Shown here: positions 18,065 through 27,391 of the stretch, piece after piece
Position numbering within the stretch: the first letter of the stretch is position 1
Layout of the letters: each line of letters begins with the position of its first letter
NCBI GenBank assembly: GCA_044870245.1
Contig: JBIOYR010000143.1
Location: 1-55,514 of the forward strand
Direction of reading: 5' to 3'
DNA: 55,514 nt
Source of the DNA: DATAFF01 sp044870245
Lineage (GTDB): Bacteria; Pseudomonadota; Alphaproteobacteria; Rhizobiales; Aestuariivirgaceae
Notes under the pieces: generated by a model
Database searches by the model: none
Told to the model about the DNA's origin: nothing
Seen by the model: the letters and a program-made list of their open reading frames with translations, nothing else
Made by a program: the position numbers and the translations under genes

Positions 18065-18978
18065 GCGGCCTCTTGATCGTCGCGCCGCGTCGCCTGCAGG
18101 TAGAGGGCCTCGAGCGACGGGCGGGCGATGGTCAGGGACGACAGGTCATATTGATTGCGCACCGCCCAGAGCAGCAGCTCATAGGCCACCGGCCCCGGAT
18201 CGCGACATTCGAGCCTGACCCAGCCGCGCTCGAAGCGGGCAATCGCCCTGAGCGTCTGCGGGAAGAGGCGCGGCAGCGCCTCGCCGCCAAGGTGGAGCTC
18301 GACCGTCGGCTCGGGGCCGAGCGCCCGCTGCAGCTCATGGGGTCGGCCGCTCGCCAGAATGCGGCCGTCGAGAAGAATGGCGAGGCGGCCGGCCAGCGCC
18401 TCGACCTCCGCCATATCCGACGACGACAAAAGGATGGTCTTGCCCTCGCCATTCAGCGCCGCGATGACGCGCCAGAGATTGCGGCGCGCCTCAGGATCAA
18501 GGCCGGCAGTCGGCTCGTCGAGGAGCAGGACCTCCGGGTCGCCGATCACGGCAAGCGCGATGTCGAGGCGCCGCTTCTGGCCGGCCGACAGGGTCGCGAC
18601 GCGCCGCCGCTCGAGCCGCCGCAGCGCCATGAAGTCGAGCACCCGCTCGACGTTCAGGGCTTGCGGATAATAGCGGGAAAAGGCACGCACGGTTTCCTTT
18701 ACGGTAAGCTCCGGCTCCAGGGCGGTTTGCTGGAGCACGATGCCGATGCCCCGGTAGAGCCTCGCCGAGCGCAGGCCGGGATCGAGGCCGCCGAGGAGCA
18801 CGTCGCCGGCATCGCGCTTGCGATAACCTTCGAGAATCTCGATTGTCGTGGTCTTGCCGGCGCCGTTCGGACCGATCAGGGCAAAGGTCTCGCCGCGCTC
18901 GACGTCGAAGGAGATGCCGTCGAGAGCGACGAGCGCTCCGTATGATTTCCGGAGATTCCGGACAGTGATCAACGACAT
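18058..18978 (-). CDS. ABC exporter ATP-binding protein
   Basis: A 306-residue nucleotide-binding subunit starting MSLITVRNLRKSYG at ATG 18978, with a GGGAGGGG ribosome site. It has Walker A GPNGAGKTTT, a Q-loop, the signature TLSAGQKRRLDIALA, Walker B VLLLDEPTAGLDPEARR and a DrrA-like C-terminal extension. A longer frame upstream has no family resemblance. It pairs with the ABC-2 permease that begins within its last codons. Confidence 0.92.
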   Translation of the reverse strand: MSLITVRNLRKSYGALVALDGISFDVERGETFALIGPNGAGKTTTIEILEGYRKRDAGDVLLGGLDPGLRSARLYRGIGIVLQQTALEPELTVKETVRAFSRYYPQALNVERVLDFMALRRLERRRVATLSAGQKRRLDIALAVIGDPEVLLLDEPTAGLDPEARRNLWRVIAALNGEGKTILLSSSDMAEVEALAGRLAILLDGRILASGRPHELQRALGPEPTVELHLGGEALPRLFPQTLRAIARFERGWVRLECRDPGPVAYELLLWAVRNQYDLSSLTIARPSLEALYLQATRRDDQEAAC

Positions 18979-19141
18979 GGACCCCTCCCGGCCCGGATAT
19001 TGCCTCGCTCGCCGGCTAAAGGCTACCGGCTCAACCCGGGGGAGGTTGCGGGGGCGGGGTTTCGCTCGATTGTTGACGGGTTCCGTCAGCCGGGATTTCA
19101 TTACGGGCTGATCGGGTGGGGGTCAGCTGGAGGATCGATTC

Positions 19142-20134
19142 ATGCCTGACACATCCGGTCCCGTCATGCTCGTCGATGCCGGCGGCACGAATGTGCGTTT
19201 CGCGCTCACCGACGAAGCCGGCAAGCCGGAGCAGATCCGGGTGCTGCCGACCCGGAGCTATCCGCGTTTCGAGGATGCGGCAAGCGCCTATGGCGAGCAG
19301 GTCGGGGTGTCGAAACTCGGCGGCGCGGTGATCGCCATGGCCGGGCTGATCGACGGCGACCGGGTGAGCATGACCAATGGCAGCTGGACGTTCTCGCGCG
19401 CCGCGCTGGCGCGCAATCTCGGCGTCGACACGCTCATCATCCTCAACGATGTCGAGGCGCATGCGCTGGCGCTGCCGCTGCTCGGCCCGGACGATCTGGT
19501 GACCATTCACCCCGGCACGGCGCGGCCCGACGGCACGCGGCTGGTGATCGCGCTCGGCACCGGGCTCGGCGCCGCCGGCCTAGTGCGCACGACGGATGGC
19601 TGGCTGTCGCTGCCGACCGAGGCTGGCCATGCGACCTTCGCGTTCCAGGGTGCGGAAGAGTTCGCGCTGGCGGAATGGCTCGAGACCAGCGACGGGCGCA
19701 TCTCCAACGAGGATGTGCTGTCGGGGCGCGGGCTCGTCGCCATCCATTCGGCACTGTCGCGAAGCCGCGGCTCGTCGCCGGCGCTGGACACGGCGGAAGC
19801 GATCACGGCGGCGGCGCTCTCCGGCAGCGATCCGCTGGCGGTCGAGGCGATCGCGCTCCACGCCAAATGGCTGGGCCGGGTGGCGGGCGACGTCGCACTG
19901 GTGGTGAATGCGCATGGCGGCATCTATCTGGCGGGCGGGGTCACCCGTCACCTGCTGCCGCTCCTGATCAGCGGCCAGTTCGCGGCTTCATTCGAAGCGA
20001 AGGGGCGGGTCAAGGACATGGTGAAGGACATTGCGGTGCGCGCCGTGTCGCGCGGCGAGCCGGCGCTGATCGGCTGTGCGGAAGCGTGGCGGTCGCATGA
20101 GCGGCGCCATGCCCCCGGCGAGATTTCGGGCTAG
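19142..20134 (+). CDS. glk: Glucokinase
   Basis: A 330-residue ROK/Glk-type kinase. It has the N-terminal phosphate loop LVDAGGTNVRFAL, the NDVEAHALALP segment, IALGTGLGAAGLV, a PTEAGHATFAF zinc-free active-site stretch and GGIYLAGGVTRHLLP near the C-terminus. This is the bacterial glucokinase pattern, phosphorylating glucose to glucose-6-phosphate. Start ATG 19142 follows GGAGG. A second kinase gene starts nine bases after its stop, suggesting co-transcription. Confidence 0.92.
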   Translation: MPDTSGPVMLVDAGGTNVRFALTDEAGKPEQIRVLPTRSYPRFEDAASAYGEQVGVSKLGGAVIAMAGLIDGDRVSMTNGSWTFSRAALARNLGVDTLIILNDVEAHALALPLLGPDDLVTIHPGTARPDGTRLVIALGTGLGAAGLVRTTDGWLSLPTEAGHATFAFQGAEEFALAEWLETSDGRISNEDVLSGRGLVAIHSALSRSRGSSPALDTAEAITAAALSGSDPLAVEAIALHAKWLGRVAGDVALVVNAHGGIYLAGGVTRHLLPLLISGQFAASFEAKGRVKDMVKDIAVRAVSRGEPALIGCAEAWRSHERRHAPGEISG

Positions 20135-20143
20135 GGAGAAGCC

Positions 20144-21253
20144 ATGCGGGTCCTGTGCATCGGCTCGGCCATGATCGACATCGTGGTGTTGGTAGACAGC
20201 CGCAATGTCGAGCGGATGTCGATGACCAATGCCACCTCGTCCTTTCTGCTGCTCGAGCAGGGCACCAAGGTCGAGGCGTCGAGCGTCTCCAGCCATTGCG
20301 GCGGCGGCGCGGTGAACACGGCGACGGCGATGCGGCGGCTTGGCGCCGAGGCCCGGGTGATCGTCAAGATCGGCATGGATCAGAATGGCGAGCGGGTGCT
20401 GCAGACGCTCGATGCCGCCGACATCGACACCTCGGCAGTGACGCGGACGCGGGAGCTCCTGACGGGCCAGGCGGTGATGGTCTCCTCGCATGACCGCAAT
20501 GCGACGATCTTCACGCTGCGCGGCGCCAACGGGCTGCTCAGGGCTTCGGATCTCGATCCGGCGCTGTTCGCCACCGCCGACCTCGTCTATGTGTCGGGCC
20601 TGTCGAACCGCTCGGCGGACTGCTTTCCGATCATCCTGCGTCATGCCAAGGAGGCGCAGGCCTTCGTGGCGGTCAATCCCGGGATCAGGCAGATCACGTC
20701 GCGCACCGACGCGCTGATCCATTCGCTGATCGATGTCGGGCTCGTCACCATGAACCGGATCGAGGCGCAGGCGCTGGTGCCGACGGTGGCAGCGCGGATG
20801 CAGGGCCAGGGACGGCGGCTGCGTTTCAGCCAGGCGGCGGATCTGCCGCGGCTGATGCGCACCGGCCTGTCATTCGGCGGCTTCGACATGGGGCTCGGCG
20901 AGTTTCTCAGCGGCTTCCTGGCGGTGAGCCGGGCGCAGCGGGTCGCCATCACCGACGGCACGCAGGGCGCCTATCTCGCCGAGCCGGCGGGCGTGCATTT
21001 CTGCCCGATCCTCAAGGTGAAGGTGCAGAGCACGGCAGGGGCCGGCGATGCGTTCTCCTCGACGCTGGCGTTCATGACGGCGTCCGGCGCCGGCGCCGAG
21101 CGGGCGCTCAGGGCGGCAGTGATCAATGCGGCGGGCGTGGTCACGCGGTCGGACACGACGAGCGGGCTTCTCGATTCCGAGCAGCTCCTTGCCGAGCTCA
21201 AGCGGCGGAGCGGCGATCTGCCGGTGGCGAGCTGGAGCTGGATGGGTGGGTAG
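20144..21253 (+). CDS. PfkB-family carbohydrate kinase
   Basis: A 369-residue ribokinase-like protein. It has MRVLCIGSAMIDIVVLVD at the N-terminus, the GGGAVNTATAMRRLGAEA glycine motif and the STAGAGDAFSSTLAFM catalytic motif (Asp base). It is longer than typical ribokinases, mainly by an insert around residues 200-240. It follows glucokinase closely. Its sugar substrate is not evident. The TAG stop belongs to a TAGGCAG unit. Confidence 0.87.
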   Translation: MRVLCIGSAMIDIVVLVDSRNVERMSMTNATSSFLLLEQGTKVEASSVSSHCGGGAVNTATAMRRLGAEARVIVKIGMDQNGERVLQTLDAADIDTSAVTRTRELLTGQAVMVSSHDRNATIFTLRGANGLLRASDLDPALFATADLVYVSGLSNRSADCFPIILRHAKEAQAFVAVNPGIRQITSRTDALIHSLIDVGLVTMNRIEAQALVPTVAARMQGQGRRLRFSQAADLPRLMRTGLSFGGFDMGLGEFLSGFLAVSRAQRVAITDGTQGAYLAEPAGVHFCPILKVKVQSTAGAGDAFSSTLAFMTASGAGAERALRAAVINAAGVVTRSDTTSGLLDSEQLLAELKRRSGDLPVASWSWMGG

Positions 21254-21277
21254 GCAGTCGGTAGTAGGCGAATAGCG
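21251..21277. repeat. TAGGCAG heptamers at the PfkB stop
   Basis: TAGGCAG, then the diverged units TCGGTAG and TAGGCGAATAG. The first TAG is the stop codon of the preceding kinase. This marks the edge between GC-rich sequence and the lower-GC pocket that follows. Confidence 0.7.
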
Positions 21278-21298
21278 AACTCGAATAACGACTAGGCT

Positions 21299-21505
21299 TC
21301 ATTTGAATGGTTTGGGGACCGTGTTTGATCTCTGGTATTGCTCTGAGATCATCGTCTCAAGTCGCTGGGTGAGCAGATATTGCGCGACGTCGTTCTCGGA
21401 GGCTCCGAGCACCGTGCGGCGGGAAAGCACTCCAAGATAGCGATACAGATTGGCCGGGACCCGCATCCGGATCAACTTGGTTTCGCCCTTCTCTGGTGCA
21501 CCCAT
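21299..21505 (-). CDS. Small hypothetical protein, possibly ribbon-helix-helix
   Basis: A 68-residue protein. The core KLIRMRVPANLYRYLGVLS followed by ASENDVAQYLLTQRLETM resembles a strand-helix-helix layout and could be a small DNA-binding or antitoxin-like protein. It lies alone on the minus strand in a lower-GC pocket. No toxin partner is recognised next to it. Confidence 0.55.
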   Translation of the reverse strand: MGAPEKGETKLIRMRVPANLYRYLGVLSRRTVLGASENDVAQYLLTQRLETMISEQYQRSNTVPKPFK

Positions 21506-21602
21506 CTCGTCATCGAGAACGCATATTTATGACTGAAAAGGACATTAAAATGCTTGCAGCCAAGAGTCGATAACGGAATGTTGGTAGAGTGGGGTCAAAG
21601 AA

Positions 21603-21932
21603 ATGAGCGATACGTCCCTGCTCCGCGAGCCCGTTGACCGGCGCCCGAAACGGGTCGACGATACCAACGGTATGGTCAAGAAGTACGTTGCTCTGCGGGT
21701 ACAAAAGTCGGATCGCGCCGGTAATCTGGTGCGCGGCTTCGTTATGGGTCTGGCGGAGTTCGGATCGTTTGGTACCCGCCTCTACGACCTAGCGGGTTAT
21801 CCGTACGAGTCTGAAAGTGCCGCACTCTATGGCGATTGGAAAGTTGTTGGCGGCGATTTATGGAAGGCGGTTGGCGATGTCGCCACAGAACACCCCGAAA
21901 AACCCGACAACCGGCCCAACGACCAAGACTGA
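21603..21932 (+). CDS. Hypothetical protein overlapping a DUF2335 gene
   Basis: A 109-residue protein with no family I recognise. The N-terminal part is charged, the centre (NLVRGFVMGLAEFGSFGTRLYDL) is mildly hydrophobic, and the C-terminus is polar. It lies in low-GC sequence and its 3' end overlaps the next gene by 56 bases in another frame, so coupled translation is likely. The start rests only on the first ATG; the ribosome site is weak. Confidence 0.55.
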   Translation: MSDTSLLREPVDRRPKRVDDTNGMVKKYVALRVQKSDRAGNLVRGFVMGLAEFGSFGTRLYDLAGYPYESESAALYGDWKVVGGDLWKAVGDVATEHPEKPDNRPNDQD

Positions 21933-22353
21933 ACAGTCGGATCCTGATCCCTCCACTCATCGGAATTCGCAAGATCAAGGAAATGCTGTACATCAAGTTA
22001 CAGTCGCCGAGTGGCAGGGACCGATTCCACCGCCAGCCCTGCTTAGAGGTTATGATCAGGCGGTAAAAGATGGTGCTGAAAGGGTCTTTCGGCAGTTTGA
22101 ACTTGAGGCGACCCATCGTAGAGAAATGGAAAAGACTTCCCTGCGCTATACGGCACGGGATCTGCTTTTGGGCAAATGTTTCGCATTATTGTTTACACTT
22201 GGGATGATCACCCTTTGTGCGTATGCGATTTACTCCAATCAGCCCTGGGTGGCTGCCTTCTTAGGCTCTGGAGTGCTCGGGTCCGTCGTGTGGGCTTTTG
22301 TAAAAATTTCTGGAGAGAGCGAAGCTCCCAAGCGTCGTAAGCCTAAGGGTTAG
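21877..22353 (+). CDS. DUF2335 membrane protein
   Basis: ATG 21877 (MSPQNTPKNPTT) gives 158 residues. A polar N-terminus leads to EWQGPIPPPALLRGYDQAVK and ERVFRQFELEATHRREMEK, the hallmark of the DUF2335 family, followed by two membrane segments (LFTLGMITLCAYAIY and AFLGSGVLGSVVWAFV). The function is unknown. GC is well below the neighbours (22081-22200: 56/120), which suggests transfer. The TAG stop begins a TAGGCAG unit. Confidence 0.78.
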   Translation: MSPQNTPKNPTTGPTTKTEQSDPDPSTHRNSQDQGNAVHQVTVAEWQGPIPPPALLRGYDQAVKDGAERVFRQFELEATHRREMEKTSLRYTARDLLLGKCFALLFTLGMITLCAYAIYSNQPWVAAFLGSGVLGSVVWAFVKISGESEAPKRRKPKG

Positions 22354-22548
22354 GCAGATCCGCAACAACGGTTCCGCCATGTTCATCCAATTATCATTGG
22401 GCCTAGGGATGGAGACACGCGCCCTCGACTCCTACTCCCGGTCAAACCGGGCATGCGCACCATACGGTGACAGTTCGGAGGTCGAGGGGGTCTTTGCGTT
22501 CTCACATTTCGTAGACGATGCAAATTTTTTTAAGCAAGAACGACCTTG

Positions 22549-25455
22549 TCAATGCGCCTCCTCCCAGTTGCCGGCGGCGCGGACATCGACCTGGATCGGC
22601 ACGCCGAAGCGCAGCGCCGGCTCGGGCGCCTTTTCCATGACATCGCGGGCGAGCCGCATGGTGGCCTCGACCTCGTCCTTCGAGGATTCGAAGACGAGCT
22701 CGTCATGGACCTGCAGCAGCATGCGGCTTCCAAGGCCGGCCCTGGCCAAAGCCTCGGGCATGCGCGCCATGGCGCGACGGATGATGTCGGCGGCCGATCC
22801 CTGGATCGGGGCATTGATGGCGGCGCGCTCCTGGAAGGCGCGCTCCGAAGGATTGGGCGAGGCGATGCGCGGGAAATGCATGCGCCGGCCGAATATGGTC
22901 TCGACATAGCCGCGGTCGCGGGCGAGCCGCTTGGTCTCGTCGATATAGTCGCGAATGCCGGGGAAGCGGCGGAAATAGGTGCGGATATATTCGCCGGCCT
23001 CGTCGCGGCCAATGCCGAGCTGGGCCGCCAGGCCGAAGGCCGAGATGCCGTAGATGATGCCGAAATTGATCGCCTTGGCACGGCGGCGGACCAGCGGGTC
23101 CATGCCCTCGACGGCCAGGCCGAACATCTCGCCGGCAGTCATGGCGTGAATGTCGAGACCCTCGGCAAAGGCGCGGCGCAGCTGCGGAATGTCGGCAATA
23201 TGGGCGAGGACCCTGAGCTCGATCTGGCTGTAGTCGGCCGAGACCAGGCTCGCGCCCTCCGGCGCCACGAAGGCGGTGCGGATGCGGCGGCCCTCCTCGG
23301 TGCGCACCGGGATGTTCTGCAGATTGGGCTCGACCGAGGAGAGCCGGCCGGTCGAGGTCGACGCCAGGGCATAGCTGGTATGGACGCGGCCGGTGACGGT
23401 GTTGATGTGGTCGGGCAAGGCATCGGCATAGGTCGATTTGAGCTTGGTGAGCTGGCGCCAGTCGAGGACCTTGCGGGCGAGCTCGACACCCTGCTCGGCG
23501 AGCGTCTCGAGGGCGTCGGAGTCGGTGCTCCAGGCACCGGTCGCGGTCTTGCGGCCGCCCGGCAGCTGCATCTTGCCGAACAGGATGTCGCCGAGCTGCT
23601 TGGGGCTGCCGATGTTGAAGGGACCGCCAGCGAGCCCATGGATCTCCGCCTCGAGGGCCGCCGCCTTCTGCGCCAGCTCGCCGGAGAGACGCGACAGCAT
23701 CTGGCGGTCGACCAGCACGCCGGCCTGCTCCATGGCGGAGAGCACGCCGAGCAGCGGACGCTCCAGCGTCTCGTAGACCGCGGCGCGGCGCTCGCGGCCA
23801 AGCCGGGGCTTGAGCAGAGCCCACAGCCTGAACGTGACCTCGGCCTCCTCCGCCGCATGGGCGCTCGCCCGGTCGAGTGGTGCGAGATCGAAGGTGACGG
23901 CGGAGCGGCCGCTGCCGAGAATCTCCTTGTGGGTCAGCATGTCATGGCCGAGATGGAGCTTGGCGAGCTCGCGCAGCTCGTGGCCGTTGCGCCCGGAATC
24001 GAGGACGTAGGAGAGGAGCATGGTGTCGTCGACCGCCTTGACGGCAATGTCGTAGCGGGCCAGCACGGTGATCGCCGATTTGACATCATGGCCGATCTTG
24101 AGGAGCGAGGGATCCTCGAGCAGCGGCCGCAGGCTCATGAGCGCCTCCTTAAAGGGAAGCTGCTGCAGGGTGTCGCCGGAGAGATCGAGACCGGTGGAGT
24201 TGCGGTGCGCCAGCGGCAGATAGGCGGCCTCGCCAGGGGCGATCGCCATTGCGATGCCGACGAGGTCGCCCGCCATCGGATCGGCGGTGGTGGTCCTGAC
24301 GGCGATCGCGACCTGGCCGGCTTCGTAGACCGCCTCGATCCAGTCGGCGAACGCCTTCCTGTCGGTGAGCGTGCGATAGGCCTTGTGGTCGATCGGCTTC
24401 GCCGAGGGACGCGCCATCGGCTTCAGCTCCGGCGGCGAGGGGCGGTCGGCGCGGTTGGCCGGCAGCGGACGGGGGCTTTGAGCCTCGGCGCCTTCGGGCG
24501 GGAACCAGCCGGTGATCTCGACGTCGACGGCGTCGATCGCCGAAGGGTCGGAGCCGAGGACCGGGGCGACGCGGCGCACCAGCGCGAAGAATTCCAGCGC
24601 CTTGAGGTAGCCGATGAGGTGCTTGGGATCGGGCTGGCCGACGGCCAGCGTTTCGAGCGGGAACTCGAGTGGCACATCGCGGCGCAGGCGGACGAGCTCG
24701 CGCGACAGGCGCGCCTGGTCGGCATGGGTCACCAGGCTCTCGCGGCGCTTCGGCTGCTTGATCAGGTGGCTGGCGGCGAGCAGGCCCTCGAGATCGCCAT
24801 ATTCGATGATGAGCTGAGCGCCGGTCTTGAGGCCGATGCCGGGAACACCGGGGATGTTGTCGATCGAGTCGCCGGCAAGCGCCTGGACGTCGATGACCTT
24901 GCCTGGAGGGACGCCGAACTTCTCGATGACCTCGGCCTCGCCGATCTCGCGGTCCTTCATGGTGTCGAAGAGGGTGACACCGTCGCCCACCAGCTGCATC
25001 AGGTCCTTGTCGGACGACACGATCCTGACCTTGGCGCCGGCTTCGCGGGCCAGGCGGGCATAGGTGGCGATGAGGTCGTCGGCCTCGTAGCCCTCCTGCT
25101 CGATGCAGGGCACGGCAAAGGCCTTCACCGCCTGGCGGATGATGCCGAACTGGGGAACGAGGTCGGATGGCGGCTCGGTGCGGGTCGCCTTGTAGTCCTT
25201 GTAGATTTCGCTGCGGAAGGAGCGACCCCCCTTGTCGAACACGACGGCGATGTGGGTCGGGCGCTCGCCGGCATCGATCTCGCGCAACAGCTTGTTCAGC
25301 ATGTTGCAGAAGCCGAGCACGGCATTGAGCGGCAGCCCGTCGGCGCGCCGGTTGAGGGGCGGCAGGGCATGATAGGCGCGGAAGATGAAACCCGATCCGT
25401 CGATCAGGTAGACATAGTCGCCGGGCTTGACGGGGCGCGTTTGCGGGGTGGGCAT
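22549..25455 (-). CDS. polA: DNA polymerase I with degenerate proofreading site
   Basis: A 968-residue PolA. The 5'-nuclease domain (1-300) has EGYEADDLIATYA, SSDKDLMQLV and the VPGIGLKTG HhH. The polymerase domain keeps motif A (DYSQIELRV), the O-helix (RRRAKAINFGIIYG) and motif C (QVHDELVFE). In the middle domain the exonuclease residues are missing. The DTET of Exo I reads RTTT (387-390), the Exo II aspartate is Ala461, and the Exo III Y-x3-D is H533-x3-E537. It therefore probably replicates and repairs without 3'-5' proofreading, like the Bacillus and Thermus enzymes. Start ATG 25455 follows an acyltransferase gene by ten bases. Confidence 0.95.
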   Translation of the reverse strand: MPTPQTRPVKPGDYVYLIDGSGFIFRAYHALPPLNRRADGLPLNAVLGFCNMLNKLLREIDAGERPTHIAVVFDKGGRSFRSEIYKDYKATRTEPPSDLVPQFGIIRQAVKAFAVPCIEQEGYEADDLIATYARLAREAGAKVRIVSSDKDLMQLVGDGVTLFDTMKDREIGEAEVIEKFGVPPGKVIDVQALAGDSIDNIPGVPGIGLKTGAQLIIEYGDLEGLLAASHLIKQPKRRESLVTHADQARLSRELVRLRRDVPLEFPLETLAVGQPDPKHLIGYLKALEFFALVRRVAPVLGSDPSAIDAVDVEITGWFPPEGAEAQSPRPLPANRADRPSPPELKPMARPSAKPIDHKAYRTLTDRKAFADWIEAVYEAGQVAIAVRTTTADPMAGDLVGIAMAIAPGEAAYLPLAHRNSTGLDLSGDTLQQLPFKEALMSLRPLLEDPSLLKIGHDVKSAITVLARYDIAVKAVDDTMLLSYVLDSGRNGHELRELAKLHLGHDMLTHKEILGSGRSAVTFDLAPLDRASAHAAEEAEVTFRLWALLKPRLGRERRAAVYETLERPLLGVLSAMEQAGVLVDRQMLSRLSGELAQKAAALEAEIHGLAGGPFNIGSPKQLGDILFGKMQLPGGRKTATGAWSTDSDALETLAEQGVELARKVLDWRQLTKLKSTYADALPDHINTVTGRVHTSYALASTSTGRLSSVEPNLQNIPVRTEEGRRIRTAFVAPEGASLVSADYSQIELRVLAHIADIPQLRRAFAEGLDIHAMTAGEMFGLAVEGMDPLVRRRAKAINFGIIYGISAFGLAAQLGIGRDEAGEYIRTYFRRFPGIRDYIDETKRLARDRGYVETIFGRRMHFPRIASPNPSERAFQERAAINAPIQGSAADIIRRAMARMPEALARAGLGSRMLLQVHDELVFESSKDEVEATMRLARDVMEKAPEPALRFGVPIQVDVRAAGNWEEAH

Positions 25456-25465
25456 GGCGGGCGCA

Positions 25466-26497
25466 CTATGCCACCCGCTCTCCCGTCTTGGCTACCCGGA
25501 TCGGTGCCGCCGCAAGGTGGCAGGCGGCCGGCCGCTCGAACAAAAAGGCCAATCGGGAGCCCCTGATCAGACGATGGAGAACCAGCGGGCCGACAACGCC
25601 GGCGGCCGTGACGATCAGCGCGATCATTCCGGGATCGAGCCCGGTTGCGGCAGCGAGCAGCAGCCAGCGGGTACCCGCCATGAACAGGAAGAAGGCGAGA
25701 TAGATCACGATCGAGTTCTCGCCGGCATGGCGGATCCAGGCGAACAGGCCGGCGCGGGCGAGCAGCAGGCCGGCGAGGATGACCGCTCCGGCGCCAGCGA
25801 GGCCGAGGGCGAGGCTGATCCCCGGCACGGTGGCGAGGCCATGCGCGAGGAGGCCGGTGTTGACCACCGCCCAGATCGCAAGCCCGAGGAGGAGCCAGCC
25901 GGTCTTCCTGCCCAACAATGCCTGGACCGCGGCGAGGATGCGGGGGCCGAGAAGGTAGCCGGTGTAGAAATAGACGAAGCGGGACGAGAATTCATCGACA
26001 AGCATGTTGCCGGTCGCGATCGGGGCCGCCTCGAGCAGGGCGGCGGTGACCCAGACCAGCGCCGCCGGCACCGGGCGCAGCAGCTTGGCGACAAGGAAGA
26101 ACACCGCCAGGAGATAGATGAACCACAAGGTGCCGAAGGGATCGACGAGAGCGTCGAGCCAGGCGGCGAAGGGCGCGCCTAGTCCCTGCTCGGCCATGAT
26201 GCCGGGGCTCTTGATCACCAGCTGGATGGTCATCCAGAGAAGGTAGAAATAGGCGAAATGCACGACCTTGCGATCGAGATAGCTGCGCCAGGGGGCGGCG
26301 ATGCGGCGGGACAGGAACAGGCCGGAAATCAGGAAGAAATCCGGCATGCGGAACGGCTTGGCCCAGGCGATGAAACCGTTCAGCCAGGTCGTTTCGCCAA
26401 GGGCCTTCTCGACGCCGAGCGTCGAATGCATCATGACCACGAGAATGATGCAGATGCCCTTGCAATAGTCGACCCAGTCGAGGCGTGCTGTCGTCAT
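25466..26497 (-). CDS. Acyltransferase-3 family membrane protein
   Basis: A 343-residue protein with about ten membrane segments. The N-terminal RLDWVDYCKGICIILVVMMH and MPDFFLISGLFLSRR follow the acyltransferase-3 pattern (D-x2-KG...H, PxFFxxSG). Such enzymes O-acylate polysaccharides or lipids at the inner membrane. ATG 26497 is chosen because the motif starts there; a longer frame reaches 26659. It lies ten bases upstream of polA and may be co-transcribed with it. Confidence 0.85.
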   Translation of the reverse strand: MTTARLDWVDYCKGICIILVVMMHSTLGVEKALGETTWLNGFIAWAKPFRMPDFFLISGLFLSRRIAAPWRSYLDRKVVHFAYFYLLWMTIQLVIKSPGIMAEQGLGAPFAAWLDALVDPFGTLWFIYLLAVFFLVAKLLRPVPAALVWVTAALLEAAPIATGNMLVDEFSSRFVYFYTGYLLGPRILAAVQALLGRKTGWLLLGLAIWAVVNTGLLAHGLATVPGISLALGLAGAGAVILAGLLLARAGLFAWIRHAGENSIVIYLAFFLFMAGTRWLLLAAATGLDPGMIALIVTAAGVVGPLVLHRLIRGSRLAFLFERPAACHLAAAPIRVAKTGERVA

Positions 26498-26613
26498 CGA
26501 TCCTGTCCGAGAATGGGATGGTGAACCCGATTGGCGCGGAGCCCGGTGCAAGTTCAGGGCCAGCCCCACACGAACACGCGGAGCAGCGCTCGTCGGCCAC
26601 GATGCTTCAGCGG

Positions 26614-27006
26614 CTATTCCAGGAGGCGCTTGAGCGTCTGCAGATCGCGGGTCACCCATCGGGCATCGGCATCGAAGGCTTCATCGGAGACGCCCGGACG
26701 CTGGAACAGGGTGAACACCACCTCCGAGCCCGATCCGTTGGCGATGACCCGCAGCGGGTTCAGGATGCGCATGCCGGCCGGCGTCGTCACCTCGTGGTCG
26801 ACGACGCCATGGGGGTTGGGGGCGCTGAACCGGACGGTCACCGGCCCCTCAGGGCTGTCGACGCGCCAGGATTGCCCCTCGATATGGGTCAATCCCTTGC
26901 CCAGGCCGGATGCCCAGCGCTCGAAATTGGCGGGGTCGGCCAGGAACGCGTAGACCTCGTCGAAAGGGCGCTCGATGCTCACGGCGATGTGCTTGACCGG
27001 CATCAT
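26614..27006 (-). CDS. SRPBCC-family protein
   Basis: A 130-residue START/Bet v1-like protein. It has the HIAVSIERPFDEVYAFLADPANFERWA N-terminal strand-helix, a central VTVRFSAPNPHGVVDHEVT sheet and the C-terminal helix WVTRDLQTLKRLLE. Such proteins bind small hydrophobic ligands; the ligand here is unknown. Two adjacent ATGs (27006 and 27003) are possible starts. Confidence 0.8.
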   Translation of the reverse strand: MMPVKHIAVSIERPFDEVYAFLADPANFERWASGLGKGLTHIEGQSWRVDSPEGPVTVRFSAPNPHGVVDHEVTTPAGMRILNPLRVIANGSGSEVVFTLFQRPGVSDEAFDADARWVTRDLQTLKRLLE

Positions 27007-27030
27007 GGCCGCTCTCGGCATCCGCGCCCA

Positions 27031-27153
27031 TCAGGGCGGCGGCGCCGCGGCGATGAAGGCATAGACTGCGCTCAAGCCGGAAAAGACCGTGGCCAGAACC
27101 AAGCCGGCGAGCACGCGGCGAAAGAACGGGGCATCCGCGACCGAAGACGACAT
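27031..27153 (-). CDS. Tiny single-pass membrane protein, copy A of a local family of three
   Basis: A 40-residue protein starting MSSSVADAPFFRRVLAG. A short polar head is followed by one hydrophobic segment (about 14-36) and a proline-rich end. It aligns without gaps to the two small proteins encoded at 27392 and 27699 on the other strand: same length to the membrane segment, and the same A-x3-F-x-R-x-V pattern. AGGAAA lies upstream. The longer frame to 27219 has no such similarity in its extension. Confidence 0.6.
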   Translation of the reverse strand: MSSSVADAPFFRRVLAGLVLATVFSGLSAVYAFIAAAPPP

Positions 27154-27391
27154 TACCGGATTTCCTAGACTGCGGGGCAGGGCAAGCCGCTCGGAGGGGC
27201 CGGGGACGGCTGCCGTCAACCGTGCCCGGACGATAGAACGGAAACGGCCGCCGCGGAAATGATACTAAAGGTCAATAGCGACCGACCCTTTCTTCTGATC
27301 AAATTGGCACAGGTTCAAATGCGGGCTCGAACCGCAGCGGCGAAGCAGTTCGATAGAACCTACAAGAGGGAGATCGGGAAGGGAGCGAATG

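Noticed and set aside
22546..25566. A 1006-codon plus-strand open frame opposite polA
   Set aside because: It is the antisense shadow of a high-GC gene. It has no ribosome site or family motif, and polA on the other strand is certain.
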